From Dehalococcoidales bacterium (GTDB taxonomy: Bacteria; Chloroflexota; Dehalococcoidia; Dehalococcoidales; RBG-16-60-22), in NCBI GenBank assembly GCA_030606585.1, contig JAUWGD010000041.1, positions 1-12,881 on the forward strand: a stretch of 12,881 nucleotides of DNA, given 5' to 3'. A program made the translations under genes and the position numbers. Each line of letters opens with the position of its first letter. Positions within the stretch are counted from its first letter, which is position 1. Below the pieces are notes generated by a model. That model did no database searches. It saw only the letters and a program-made list of their open reading frames with translations, and had not been told where the DNA came from. Positions 6,094-12,739 of the stretch are shown in pieces.

Positions 6094-6111
6094 ACCAAAT
6101 AAACATTTGGT
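6094..6111. promoter_or_regulatory. Inverted repeat ACCAAAT-AAAC-ATTTGGT
   Basis: A perfect 7 bp inverted repeat with a four-base spacer lies in the 141 bp gap between thpR and the HD-GYP gene, about 40 bp upstream of the candidate -10 box. It could be an operator for a dimeric regulator or a weak hairpin. There is no functional evidence beyond its symmetry and position. Confidence 0.3.
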
Positions 6112-6153
6112 AAAAATTTTGTGTATGAGCGTGCCTGAGAGAGTCGCCGGCCT

Positions 6154-6732
6154 CTATTTCAAAGCTACGGAGCTCAGACGATCGTAAATGGGGCCTTCCC
6201 TGGTTAGCTGGCTTTGCATGAGATTAACGGAATCCACGTTCAGGCTTGAGCCAGCCTCAAAACGGGTGCTTTCGATAAGCCGGCCAAGGTCCTGCCGTTC
6301 TTCCGGCCTGGCCCGGTCCCGTACGCGAGCGAGGGTGAGATGGGGCGTAAAAGAGCGCGATTCCGCCGCAAACCCCAGAGGAACCAGGCCGGACTCGATA
6401 CGTTTTTGAAGCTGCCCAAGCCTTTCGACCTCTCCGGACATCCCCACCCAGATCACCTGGACGCGCCTCGGGTTGGGGAAAACGCCGAGTCCGCTTATCT
6501 CAAGGTGAAAAGGGTGCGTACCGCTTGTAGCCTCTTCCATTACGGCGGTTATCCTGCCGGTGATATTTACGTCGATGTCGCCGAGGAACTTGAGCGTCAG
6601 GTGAATACTGTTCGGGTCAACCCACCTCACCGGCGTACTGCTCCCAGATTTCAGCTTCTCCTGAAGCCGGGTAAGCGCCTGCTTTACTTCCCCTGAGAGT
6701 TCGACGGCGATAAAAGAGCGAATTTGTGCCAT
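6154..6732 (-). CDS. thpR: RNA 2',3'-cyclic phosphodiesterase (2H family)
   Basis: A 192-residue cytosolic enzyme of the ThpR/LigT group, which opens 2',3'-cyclic phosphates at RNA ends to 2'-phosphomonoesters and can join tRNA halves in vitro. Both catalytic HxTx motifs are present: H44-L-T-L in SIHLTLKFLGD and H131-L-T-L in FTPHLTLARVR. The start RSFIAVELSGEVKQAL and the segment VRWVDPNSIHLTLKFLGD match the family well, and length is normal. The ATG lies 2 bp after the stop codon of the amidohydrolase gene with no clear ribosome site, so translation probably depends on coupling. About 140 bp separate its stop from the HD-GYP start. With the CCA enzyme, HPF and L25 it adds to the RNA/translation flavour of the region. 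Confidence 0.94.
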   Translation of the reverse strand: MAQIRSFIAVELSGEVKQALTRLQEKLKSGSSTPVRWVDPNSIHLTLKFLGDIDVNITGRITAVMEEATSGTHPFHLEISGLGVFPNPRRVQVIWVGMSGEVERLGQLQKRIESGLVPLGFAAESRSFTPHLTLARVRDRARPEERQDLGRLIESTRFEAGSSLNVDSVNLMQSQLTREGPIYDRLSSVALK

Positions 6733-6734
6733 AG

Positions 6735-7577
6735 CTATATACCGAGCAACCGGCGCGCGTTGCCGGATAATATCTCCATTCTGTCTTCCTCTGACAGCCC
6801 CACAGCGTCGATTTCTTTGAGCAGCCGGCTCGCCGGCAATACAGGGTAGTCGCTGCCGAAAAGTATCCTGTCCGCGCCGATAAGCTGAGTTACGTGCCGG
6901 TATATTTCAGGGCGATAAAGGAAAGGCGATGCAGCGGTATCGAAATACACGTCTTCCAGCGCCTGCCGTACCTCCGGCATAAGGGCATAGAAAGGCAGGC
7001 CGCCCCCCCAGTGGGCACAGACCACGGGCAGTCCGGGGAAGTTAGTAATGAACTCGTATAACAATCCCGGTGTAGCCGCTCCCTTGCCGGGATAGATATG
7101 CCCCACCGGCTCGGAGGCATGGGTCAGCAGAATCAACTTGCGCTTCCGCAGCAGGCCGACAAAAGGCTCCATGGCCTCTTTACGCGTGAAGTCGTTCGAT
7201 TGTGTGTCGGGGCGTAGTTCGCCGACCCCCCTGGCTCCCGCCCCAACGCAGCGCTCTATTTCATTAAGCGAAACGTCATCGGCATACGATGAAACAGCAC
7301 AGAATCCGATTAAACGCTTGGGGTAACGGGTAATCGACTCCAGGATATAGTCGTTGGTCTCCACACACAGCTCGTGGGTGCTCCAGCCGTAATTGACGAT
7401 GACCGAAACATCCACCCCATCCCGGTCCATACTCCCGATGAGGTCTTCGGCAGTGGCAATTTTAGCATTTTCGCCGGAGTATATCCGGGCAAAGGCGGGG
7501 TCAGTATCCACATAACGGCTGCGGTTTTCCTTTATCCGCGGCGGCAGCACATGCGCGTGGAAATCAATAATCATCAT
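6735..7577 (-). CDS. Amidohydrolase family (amidohydrolase_2) metal-dependent hydrolase
   Basis: A 280-residue TIM-barrel hydrolase or decarboxylase of the amidohydrolase superfamily. Metal-site motifs are in order: D5-F-H7-A-H9 at the N-terminus, H153 in LLTHASEP, H189 in VVCAHWGGG and D243 in ILFGSDYPVLP. The C-terminal SGNARRLLGI is the usual family ending. This pattern fits the group that includes ACMSD-like decarboxylases and many uncharacterised hydrolases; the substrate cannot be told. The start is placed at the ATG at 7577 (the next codon is also ATG); a TTG at 7580 is in frame but less likely. GTGGT upstream is only a weak ribosome site. It follows the L25 gene by 38 bp and runs directly into thpR. 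Confidence 0.9.
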   Translation of the reverse strand: MMIIDFHAHVLPPRIKENRSRYVDTDPAFARIYSGENAKIATAEDLIGSMDRDGVDVSVIVNYGWSTHELCVETNDYILESITRYPKRLIGFCAVSSYADDVSLNEIERCVGAGARGVGELRPDTQSNDFTRKEAMEPFVGLLRKRKLILLTHASEPVGHIYPGKGAATPGLLYEFITNFPGLPVVCAHWGGGLPFYALMPEVRQALEDVYFDTAASPFLYRPEIYRHVTQLIGADRILFGSDYPVLPASRLLKEIDAVGLSEEDRMEILSGNARRLLGI

Positions 7578-7615
7578 CAAACCACAAGCCAGCGGCTACA
7601 GGCAGCCGGTACAGG

Positions 7616-8308
7616 CTATTCCCTGCTTTCCGGTGCTGCTCCGCCTGCAGACTTTTCCGGTTCTCCTTCAGCCCTGGCGCCCTCTTCGGCCTCAGCTTCT
7701 CCTTCAACGCCCTCTTCCTCAGCTTCCACTACCTCTTCTTCCACCTTAAGCTGGACTTCCGTAACCTTGACTATCATCTGCTCCGGGTCGGCATGAACGG
7801 TAACTTCCGGGTCGAGGACAATATCCTTGACGAATATAGACTGCTCCAGTTCTTCGAGTACGCTCACATCTACTTCTATCTGCGGCGGTACATTTTCCGG
7901 CAGGCATTCGATGCTCAGCTCGGTGATACCGTGGGCCAGCATCCTCCCCTTCCCCTTCATCGCCGGGGATTCGCCAAACAGGACAATGGGCACCGCCACC
8001 TGCATCTTTTGCCCTTTCCTCACCTGGTAGAAATCGACATGAAGCAGGCGTTTACCCAGGGCATCCCGTTGAATTTCGCGTACAAATACGTTTTTCGGCT
8101 GCTTATCCCCTTCGATTTTCAGGCTTATAACACGGGTCTCCCCGGCATGAGCCACAATTTTTACCAACTCGGTGGTATCGCACTGCAGGGCCTGCGATTC
8201 TATACTATGGCCGATGAGGTGCGTCGGGGTGATTCCCTGACGGCGTAAAAACCGGTTTTTCTTCCCGAACACATCTCTTTTAGCGGCGTTTATTATCAGT
8301 TCTTCCAT
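7616..8308 (-). CDS. rplY: 50S ribosomal protein L25, CTC (long) form
   Basis: A 230-residue 5S rRNA-binding protein of the large subunit. The L25 domain covers about 5-94 (KRDVFGKKNRFLRRQGITP, ending LLHVDFYQV), and the TL5/CTC beta domain covers about 98-186 (VPIVLFGESPAMKGKGRM, LPENVPPQIEVDVSVLEE, VTVHADPEQMIVKV). A strongly acidic, low-complexity tail (about 187-230, Glu/Ala/Gly) follows; such tails are common in CTC proteins and probably disordered. The Tyr/His-Val-Asp-Phe segment at the end of the L25 domain is intact. The start has AAGGGGGAA about seven bases upstream. It is the first gene of a minus-strand run that continues with the amidohydrolase and thpR. Confidence 0.96.
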   Translation of the reverse strand: MEELIINAAKRDVFGKKNRFLRRQGITPTHLIGHSIESQALQCDTTELVKIVAHAGETRVISLKIEGDKQPKNVFVREIQRDALGKRLLHVDFYQVRKGQKMQVAVPIVLFGESPAMKGKGRMLAHGITELSIECLPENVPPQIEVDVSVLEELEQSIFVKDIVLDPEVTVHADPEQMIVKVTEVQLKVEEEVVEAEEEGVEGEAEAEEGARAEGEPEKSAGGAAPESRE

Positions 8309-8332
8309 CTATTTTCCCCCTTCATCCTGTCA

Positions 8333-8361
8333 ATTTAATCACATTCAGGCGTAAAAATCAA
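8333..8361 (-). promoter_or_regulatory. Candidate promoter for the L25 gene
   Basis: Minus-strand TTGATT (8356-8361) is followed after 17 bp by TTAAAT (8333-8338), preceded by TG at the extended -10 position. The start of transcription would fall near 8326, giving a leader of about 18 nt that still contains the ribosome binding site. It is interleaved with the divergent transketolase promoter. Confidence 0.5.
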
Positions 8362-8371
8362 TTTTTATATG

Positions 8372-8401
8372 TAGACTTATTATTTCCCGTTATTGTATAA
8401 T
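8372..8401 (+). promoter_or_regulatory. Candidate promoter for transketolase genes
   Basis: A perfect TATAAT lies at 8396-8401, with TAGACT (8372-8377) 18 bp upstream as a partial -35 match. The box ends 12 bases before the ATG at 8414, so the leader would be only about 5-7 nt. The in-frame TTG at 8393 falls on this promoter and is therefore not the start. Confidence 0.6.
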
Positions 8402-8413
8402 GGGGACGCAGTG

Positions 8414-9289
8414 ATGACACCGTCTGATTCCAAGAATTCGTCGGGAACCTCGGCTGATAATTTGAAAGCCGGGGTTTTTTCTTCAAATGAGGACCTCGAA
8501 AAAGTCGCCAGGAGGCTGCGCCGTCACATCGTTACGATGATAGGCAGGGCCGGCAGCGGTCATCCCGGCGGTTCACTATCCGCCGTGGAGATTACCATGA
8601 TGCTTTTCTGGAAGATACTGCGGCATAAACCGTCCGACCCGCAGTGGCAGGACCGGGACAGGTTTATTCTGAGCAAGGGGCACGCCGCCCCCCTGCTTTA
8701 TTCCGTTCTGGCTGAGTGCGGCTACTTCCCGGTGAGCGAGCTTACTACCCTGCGACAGATAGACAGTCGCTTGCAGGGACACACCGACCGTACCATCATC
8801 CCGGGCGTGGAAATGTCGGCGGGGAGCCTGGGACAGGGTTTGTCCTTCGCCATCGGCGTGGCTCTGGCGGGTCGCCTGAATGCCCAGGACTACCGTGTCT
8901 ACGCCCTGCTCGGTGACGGCGAGTGCGACGAGGGACAGACATGGGAAGCCACCATGGCCGCCGCCCACTTCAAGCTGGACAACCTGACGGCCATCGTGGA
9001 CAATAACGGCCTGCAATTGAGCGGCCGCAACAGCGATATCATGAGCCTGGAGCCACTGAACGATAAGTTTGCGGCCTTCGGGTGGCACGTCTTTGATGTC
9101 GACGGCCACAACCTGACCCAGCTTCTCAACGCATTAGAAAAGGCGAAAAAAGTCAGGGAGCAGCCCGCCGTCATCATTGCCCATACCGTTAAGGGCAAAG
9201 GGGTCAGCTTCATGGAGAACAACGCCGATTTTCACGGCAAAGCCCCCGATGCCGAACAACTGGAAATAGCCCTGAAGGAGCTTGCGTAA
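8414..9289 (+). CDS. tkt: Transketolase, N-terminal (TPP-binding) subunit
   Basis: A 291-residue protein equal to the N-terminal third to half of a standard transketolase, binding the pyrophosphate end of thiamine diphosphate and its metal. Motifs include GSGHPGG (47-53), SKGHAAP (87-93), GDGECDEGQ (167-175) and the metal-side IVDNN (194-198), together the GDG-N signature. The C-terminal subunit is encoded by the next gene, 2 bp downstream; such split enzymes occur in archaea and several anaerobic bacteria. Together they move two-carbon ketol units between sugar phosphates in the non-oxidative pentose phosphate pathway. The start ATG at 8414 is chosen because a -10 box lies at 8396-8401; a GTG directly precedes it and could also serve. 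Confidence 0.95.
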   Translation: MTPSDSKNSSGTSADNLKAGVFSSNEDLEKVARRLRRHIVTMIGRAGSGHPGGSLSAVEITMMLFWKILRHKPSDPQWQDRDRFILSKGHAAPLLYSVLAECGYFPVSELTTLRQIDSRLQGHTDRTIIPGVEMSAGSLGQGLSFAIGVALAGRLNAQDYRVYALLGDGECDEGQTWEATMAAAHFKLDNLTAIVDNNGLQLSGRNSDIMSLEPLNDKFAAFGWHVFDVDGHNLTQLLNALEKAKKVREQPAVIIAHTVKGKGVSFMENNADFHGKAPDAEQLEIALKELA

Positions 9290-9291
9290 TC

Positions 9292-10233
9292 GTGGCCGAG
9301 GAAGTATCTCTGAGGGATACCTACGGTAAGACCCTGGTAGAGCTGGGTAAAAAGAACCCGGATATCGTCGTGCTGGATGCCGACCTGCGTCCTTCGACGA
9401 TGACCAGGTATTTCGCACAGGAGTTCCCGGAACGCTTCTTCGACGTCGGCATCGCCGAGCAGAACATGATAGGCATCGCTTCCGGATTGGCCGCCTCGGG
9501 CAAGATACCCTTCGCCAGTACCTTCGCCGTCTTCGCGCCCGGGCGCTGCTTCGACCAGATTCGCATATCGGTAGCGCAGGCCGGGCTTAACGTAAAAATA
9601 GTATCGACTCATGCCGGAGTGACCGTCGGCGAGGACGGCGCTTCCCACCAGGCGCTGGAAGACCTGGCGCTTATCTGCTCCCTGCCCGGTTTTACCGTTA
9701 TCGTCCCCGCGGACGCCATCGAGACCGCCCAGGTTATTGAGGCTGTAGCGAAGCACGTCGGCCCCTGTTACGTACGGCTGCCCCGCGCCAAGCTGCCTAA
9801 TATTAACGCTGACGGCTACCGATTTAGTATCGGAAAAGCGGTTACCCTGAGACCGGGCAAGGACGCCACCGTTATCGCCATCGGCGTTCTGGTGGGGCAG
9901 GCGCTGGAAGCCGCCGGCGAACTGGCTGAAGAAGGCATCGACTGCCGGGTAGTGAACATGTCCACCCTTAAGCCAATTGACGAGGCGGCTATCGTTAAAG
10001 CGGCCAAAGAAACCGGGGCTATCGTTACCGCCGAGGAACACCAGGAACACGGTGGACTGGGCAGTATAGTGGCGCGGATTATCGCCAAGCACCATCCGGT
10101 GCCGATGGAGTTCGTCGCCGTCAAGGATGTCTTCGGCATGTCCGGCAAACCGAATGAACTTCTGAAAAAGTATGGGCTGACGGCTAAAGATATTATTAAA
10201 GCCGTCCGCGAAGTGCTGAAACGCAAGGGTTAA
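9292..10233 (+). CDS. tkt: Transketolase, C-terminal subunit
   Basis: A 313-residue partner of the preceding gene that supplies the pyrimidine-binding half of the active site and the C-terminal domain. DVGIAEQNM (51-59) contains the catalytic Glu56 that activates the TPP aminopyrimidine. ASTFAVFAPGRCFDQIR (75-91) and STHAGVTVGEDGASHQALEDLAL (105-127) are typical. The transketolase C domain occupies about 185-310, with VNMSTLKPID and EEHQEHGGLGS. It starts with GTG, 2 bp after the TAA of the N-terminal subunit; AAGGAG at 9275-9280 inside the previous gene is the probable ribosome site. DXS-like enzymes share this domain, but they are single chains and the split pair argues for transketolase. 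Confidence 0.95.
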   Translation: MAEEVSLRDTYGKTLVELGKKNPDIVVLDADLRPSTMTRYFAQEFPERFFDVGIAEQNMIGIASGLAASGKIPFASTFAVFAPGRCFDQIRISVAQAGLNVKIVSTHAGVTVGEDGASHQALEDLALICSLPGFTVIVPADAIETAQVIEAVAKHVGPCYVRLPRAKLPNINADGYRFSIGKAVTLRPGKDATVIAIGVLVGQALEAAGELAEEGIDCRVVNMSTLKPIDEAAIVKAAKETGAIVTAEEHQEHGGLGSIVARIIAKHHPVPMEFVAVKDVFGMSGKPNELLKKYGLTAKDIIKAVREVLKRKG

Positions 10234-10260
10234 TATACCCCCTCATTCCCACACATCAAT

Positions 10261-10364
10261 TGTCATTCCAGCGAAAGCTGGAATCCAGTCGGGGAGGGTA
10301 AAAGGGGGGTTGGATTCTCGGGTCAAGCCTTCAGGCTGAAGCAGGCTGAAGCCCGAGAATGACA
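10261..10364. repeat. Second TGTCATTC-ended palindromic element
   Basis: A 104 bp element begins TGTCATTC and ends GAATGACA. Its first 28 bases equal the inverted right arm of the element at 1543-1632, including the hairpin ATTCCAGC / GAAA / GCTGGAAT at 10265-10284. The other half forms a different hairpin, ATTCTCGGG (10314-10322) with CCCGAGAAT (10352-10360). The inner part of that hairpin holds a perfect tandem copy of CAGGCTGAAG (10332-10341 and 10342-10351). The element lies between the convergent transketolase and deaminase genes, ending 5 bp from the deaminase stop codon. It could act as a two-way transcription barrier. No coding capacity. Confidence 0.78.
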
Positions 10365-10369
10365 TATCT

Positions 10370-10855
10370 TTAGTCCAGGAAGGTTATTTCTGACGGCGGC
10401 CTCTCCAGGATATCTACCTCTATCCCCGCTTCCTCGAACAGCTTGATGAATTCGTCATCGATGTACTTCCCAAAGGATACCGACCGCGCTATCCGCGCGT
10501 TCACCATCATCTTGGCGCAGAGTACGCAGGGCGTGTGCGTGCAGTACATGGTCGCTCCTTCCAGGCTGACACCGTGCAGCGCCGCCTGGATAATGGCATT
10601 CTGTTCGGCATGGATGGCCCGGCAGATTTCAACCCGGGTGCCGGATTTTATCCCCAGTTCGTCACGCAGGCAGCCAAGCTCCAGGCAGTCCCGCAGCCCG
10701 GCGGCGGCCCCGTTATAGCCGGTGGACAGGATGTGCTTATCCCGGACGGCGATGGCCCCCATATGATGCCGCCGGCAGGTAGAACGCTCGGCTACCACCG
10801 AGGCTATTTTCAGGAAATATTCGTCAAGTTCCGGGCGTTTTAGTAAATCTGTCAT
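10370..10855 (-). CDS. Deoxycytidylate (dCMP) deaminase family protein
   Basis: A 161-residue zinc-dependent deaminase. The catalytic motif H82-A-E84 (AIHAEQNAI) and the zinc-binding C110-x2-C113 (TPCVLCAKMM) are present. The N-terminal half carries C27-R-R-H30 and the GYNG turn (46-49) of dCMP deaminases, which make dUMP for thymidylate synthesis. The same fold includes ComEB of competence operons, so a competence label would not be informative. The start ATG overlaps the stop of the upstream kinase gene (ATGA at 10852-10855), so translation is probably coupled. The insertion CLELGCLRDELGIKSGTRVEIC (57-78) is rich in Cys and may hold another metal. The reaction is inferred from family only. 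Confidence 0.9.
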   Translation of the reverse strand: MTDLLKRPELDEYFLKIASVVAERSTCRRHHMGAIAVRDKHILSTGYNGAAAGLRDCLELGCLRDELGIKSGTRVEICRAIHAEQNAIIQAALHGVSLEGATMYCTHTPCVLCAKMMVNARIARSVSFGKYIDDEFIKLFEEAGIEVDILERPPSEITFLD

Positions 10856-11394
10856 GTCAGCTTATCGATAATCCCTTCCACCTGTGCTTTAAGGTCGGCC
10901 ATTGAGGAATCGTTCAGCACGGTATAGTCCGCCAGGGCAATCGGCCCGCCCTTGTTGAGATTTTCAATTTCGGCACGGTCGCGGCCGGCGGCTTCCTGCG
11001 ACGTCATCGTCCTTATACTGCGCTTGCCCAAACGAGTATATCTGGCTTCCGGCGACGACCAGACCGCCACGAGTATAAAATCCCCGCCGTAATGCTCTTT
11101 GAGGAAAGTGTATTCCTCCCATGAATAAAGTCCATCGACCACCACGTCCGACCTTTTCAGGGCGGTGTCGATGCGGGGGAGGCTCAGTTTCGCATAGGCA
11201 TCCATGCCGTATTGTTTTCTGAGAGACTCCCTGACCGGACGTTCGTTCTCCTCGTTCAGTTTCAGTCCCCGCTTCTTAACCTCATCATCGGTAATGTCAC
11301 CGAACCGTACCGTAATAAAACCTTTTTCACGAAATAACCTTGCAACTTCCGACTTACCTGCACCGGCCATGCCGACAATCGAGACGACTTTCAT
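10852..11394 (-). CDS. UPF0200-like nucleotide kinase (dephospho-CoA kinase-like P-loop protein)
   Basis: A 180-residue P-loop protein with Walker A GMAGAGKS (8-15) near the N-terminus, FGDITDDEVKKRGL (31-44), VVVDGLYSWEEY (84-95), an Arg-rich lid (about 118-140) and GPIALADYTVLND (150-162). This order matches, from memory, the archaeal UPF0200 family of predicted nucleotide or dephospho-CoA-type kinases; the substrate is unknown. Its overlap with the dCMP deaminase gene suggests a nucleotide role, but this is inference. The ATG at 11394 is preferred to the one at 11403 because the latter is part of a TATAAT -10 box; the resulting mRNA would begin at about this ATG. No Shine-Dalgarno sequence is seen. 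An alternative is a true dephospho-CoA kinase. Confidence 0.82.
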   Translation of the reverse strand: MKVVSIVGMAGAGKSEVARLFREKGFITVRFGDITDDEVKKRGLKLNEENERPVRESLRKQYGMDAYAKLSLPRIDTALKRSDVVVDGLYSWEEYTFLKEHYGGDFILVAVWSSPEARYTRLGKRSIRTMTSQEAAGRDRAEIENLNKGGPIALADYTVLNDSSMADLKAQVEGIIDKLT

Positions 11395-11401
11395 ACCGTT
11401 C

Positions 11402-11431
11402 ATTATAATCGGTTATTGGCAAAAATGACAA
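11402..11431 (-). promoter_or_regulatory. Promoter for the kinase/deaminase pair
   Basis: Minus-strand TTGTCA (11426-11431) and a perfect TATAAT (11402-11407) are 18 bp apart. The -10 box overlaps the ATG at 11401-11403 and lies 7 bp from the ATG at 11394, so transcription should start at or next to that codon. Confidence 0.65.
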
Positions 11432-11451
11432 CGTGATATCTGGACAGCATA

Positions 11452-11460
11452 TGCTATACT
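11452..11460 (+). promoter_or_regulatory. Extended -10 promoter for the tRNA nucleotidyltransferase gene
   Basis: TGCTATACT fits an extended -10 element (TGn plus TATACT at 11455-11460), which can work without a good -35; none is seen at 17-18 bp. It ends seven bases before the ATG at 11468, placing the transcript start at about the start codon. It lies back to back with the kinase promoter in a 73 bp divergent gap. Confidence 0.5.
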
Positions 11461-11467
11461 ACAAGGT

Positions 11468-12733
11468 ATGATGAAAGTGCCCAAAACCATCAATCTGACC
11501 GACCGTATGCAGGAGCAGTTGCCCTCCGATTTGCTCGATTTCATCAAGAAAGCCGGTGAAGCGGCGCAGAAACATCAGCAGCGCCTCTATCTGGTGGGCG
11601 GCGTTGTGCGCGACCTGCTCCTGGAGCGCAGTAATTTCGACCTCGATATAGTGGCCGAAGGTGACGCCATCAAGCTGGCTCGTGAGATGGCACATCTCAA
11701 CAGGGCGAAAACTACCGTCCATCCGCGCTTCGGCACCGCCAATCTGCTATGGGCGAAAAGAAGCGCCGATATCACCACCGCCCGCACCGAGACGTATGAA
11801 AAACCCGGCGCGCTGCCCACGGTGAAGCCCGGGACTATCGTTGACGACATCGCCCGCCGCGACTTCTCCATCAATGCCATGGCTATCGAGCTTAACCCCC
11901 GCCACTTCGGTGAGTTTATCGACCTCCACAGCGGACGGCGGGACCTTAAAAGGCAGGTGGTGCGGGTGCTGCACGATAACAGCTTCATCGACGACGCCAC
12001 ACGTATCTGGCGCGCCGTACGCTACGAGCAGCGACTGGGCTTCCGTATAGAACCAGCGACACTTAAGCTGCTGAAGCGTAATGTGGCCATGTTGTCAACC
12101 GTCAGCGGCGACCGTATTCGCCATGAGCTGGAGCTTGTCCTGAAAGAAGAGGAGCCGGAGAATGCCATCAAGCGTGCGGGTAAACTCGGCGTATTGAACA
12201 GGCTTCACCCCTCATTGAAGGGAGACGACTGGCTGGCGGAGACTTTCGCCCTGGCCCGCGAGCGGTGCCTGCCCGATAATCCGCCCCCGAACCTTTACCT
12301 GGCATTGCTGGCTTATCGCCTGACTGCCGACGAAACAGAGCAGCTTATTTCATACCTGCGGCTGACCAAAGCAACGGCACAACTGCTGCGGGATACTTCA
12401 GCTATCAAGGCTAAAATAAAGGAGCTATCCGCGCCCGGTCTGGCGCCGAGCCTGGTTTATGACTTCCTGCACGGCTACAGCCTGACGGCGCTTACGGCCG
12501 GCGTGCTGGGAGCCGGTTCCGCCACCGCCGCCGAGCACATAGAGCTCTACATGAACGTGCTACGCCACGTTAATCCCGTATTAAGCGGTGACGATTTGAA
12601 AAAGCTGGGCGTGCCGGAGGGGCCAAAGATTAAAGATGTCTTACAGGCTCTCCGCGAGGCCCGACTTGACGGCAAATTAGACAGTAAAGAGGATGAGGAG
12701 GAGATGGTGAGGGGGCTTTTAAATCCCCCTTAA
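11468..12733 (+). CDS. cca: Class II tRNA nucleotidyltransferase / poly(A) polymerase family protein
   Basis: A 421-residue enzyme that adds CCA (or part of it) to tRNA 3' ends. The head domain has LYLVGGVVRD (40-49), the catalytic Asp pair D58-L-D60, and RRDFSINAMA (130-139). The neck has DDATRIWRAVRYEQRLGF (175-192) and TVSGDRIRHELELVL (211-225). The C-terminal body ends with GDDLKKLGVPEGPKIKDVLQALREARLDGKL (374-404). Some bacteria split the work between CC-adding and A-adding enzymes of this family, and poly(A) polymerases look similar, so the exact product is open. The ATG at 11468 is followed by a second ATG; AAGG lies too close to the first to be a ribosome site, and an extended -10 box sits just upstream. 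It converges with the rubrerythrin-like gene, with 6 bp between stop codons. Confidence 0.92.
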   Translation: MMKVPKTINLTDRMQEQLPSDLLDFIKKAGEAAQKHQQRLYLVGGVVRDLLLERSNFDLDIVAEGDAIKLAREMAHLNRAKTTVHPRFGTANLLWAKRSADITTARTETYEKPGALPTVKPGTIVDDIARRDFSINAMAIELNPRHFGEFIDLHSGRRDLKRQVVRVLHDNSFIDDATRIWRAVRYEQRLGFRIEPATLKLLKRNVAMLSTVSGDRIRHELELVLKEEEPENAIKRAGKLGVLNRLHPSLKGDDWLAETFALARERCLPDNPPPNLYLALLAYRLTADETEQLISYLRLTKATAQLLRDTSAIKAKIKELSAPGLAPSLVYDFLHGYSLTALTAGVLGAGSATAAEHIELYMNVLRHVNPVLSGDDLKKLGVPEGPKIKDVLQALREARLDGKLDSKEDEEEMVRGLLNPP

Positions 12734-12739
12734 TCCCCC

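Noticed and set aside
7793..8248. A 151-residue + strand open frame inside the L25 gene
   Set aside because: L25/CTC is certain on the minus strand; the + frame is a shadow.
8393..8413. N-terminal extension of the transketolase subunit from TTG at 8393
   Set aside because: The frame includes a perfect TATAAT promoter box at 8396-8401; the ATG at 8414 is the reasonable start.
9232..10095. A 287-residue open frame on the minus strand opposite the transketolase C-terminal subunit
   Set aside because: It lies fully antisense to a clearly conserved gene, has no ribosome site or family motif, and its composition (His, Gly, Arg-rich) is typical of a mirror frame of GC-rich coding DNA.
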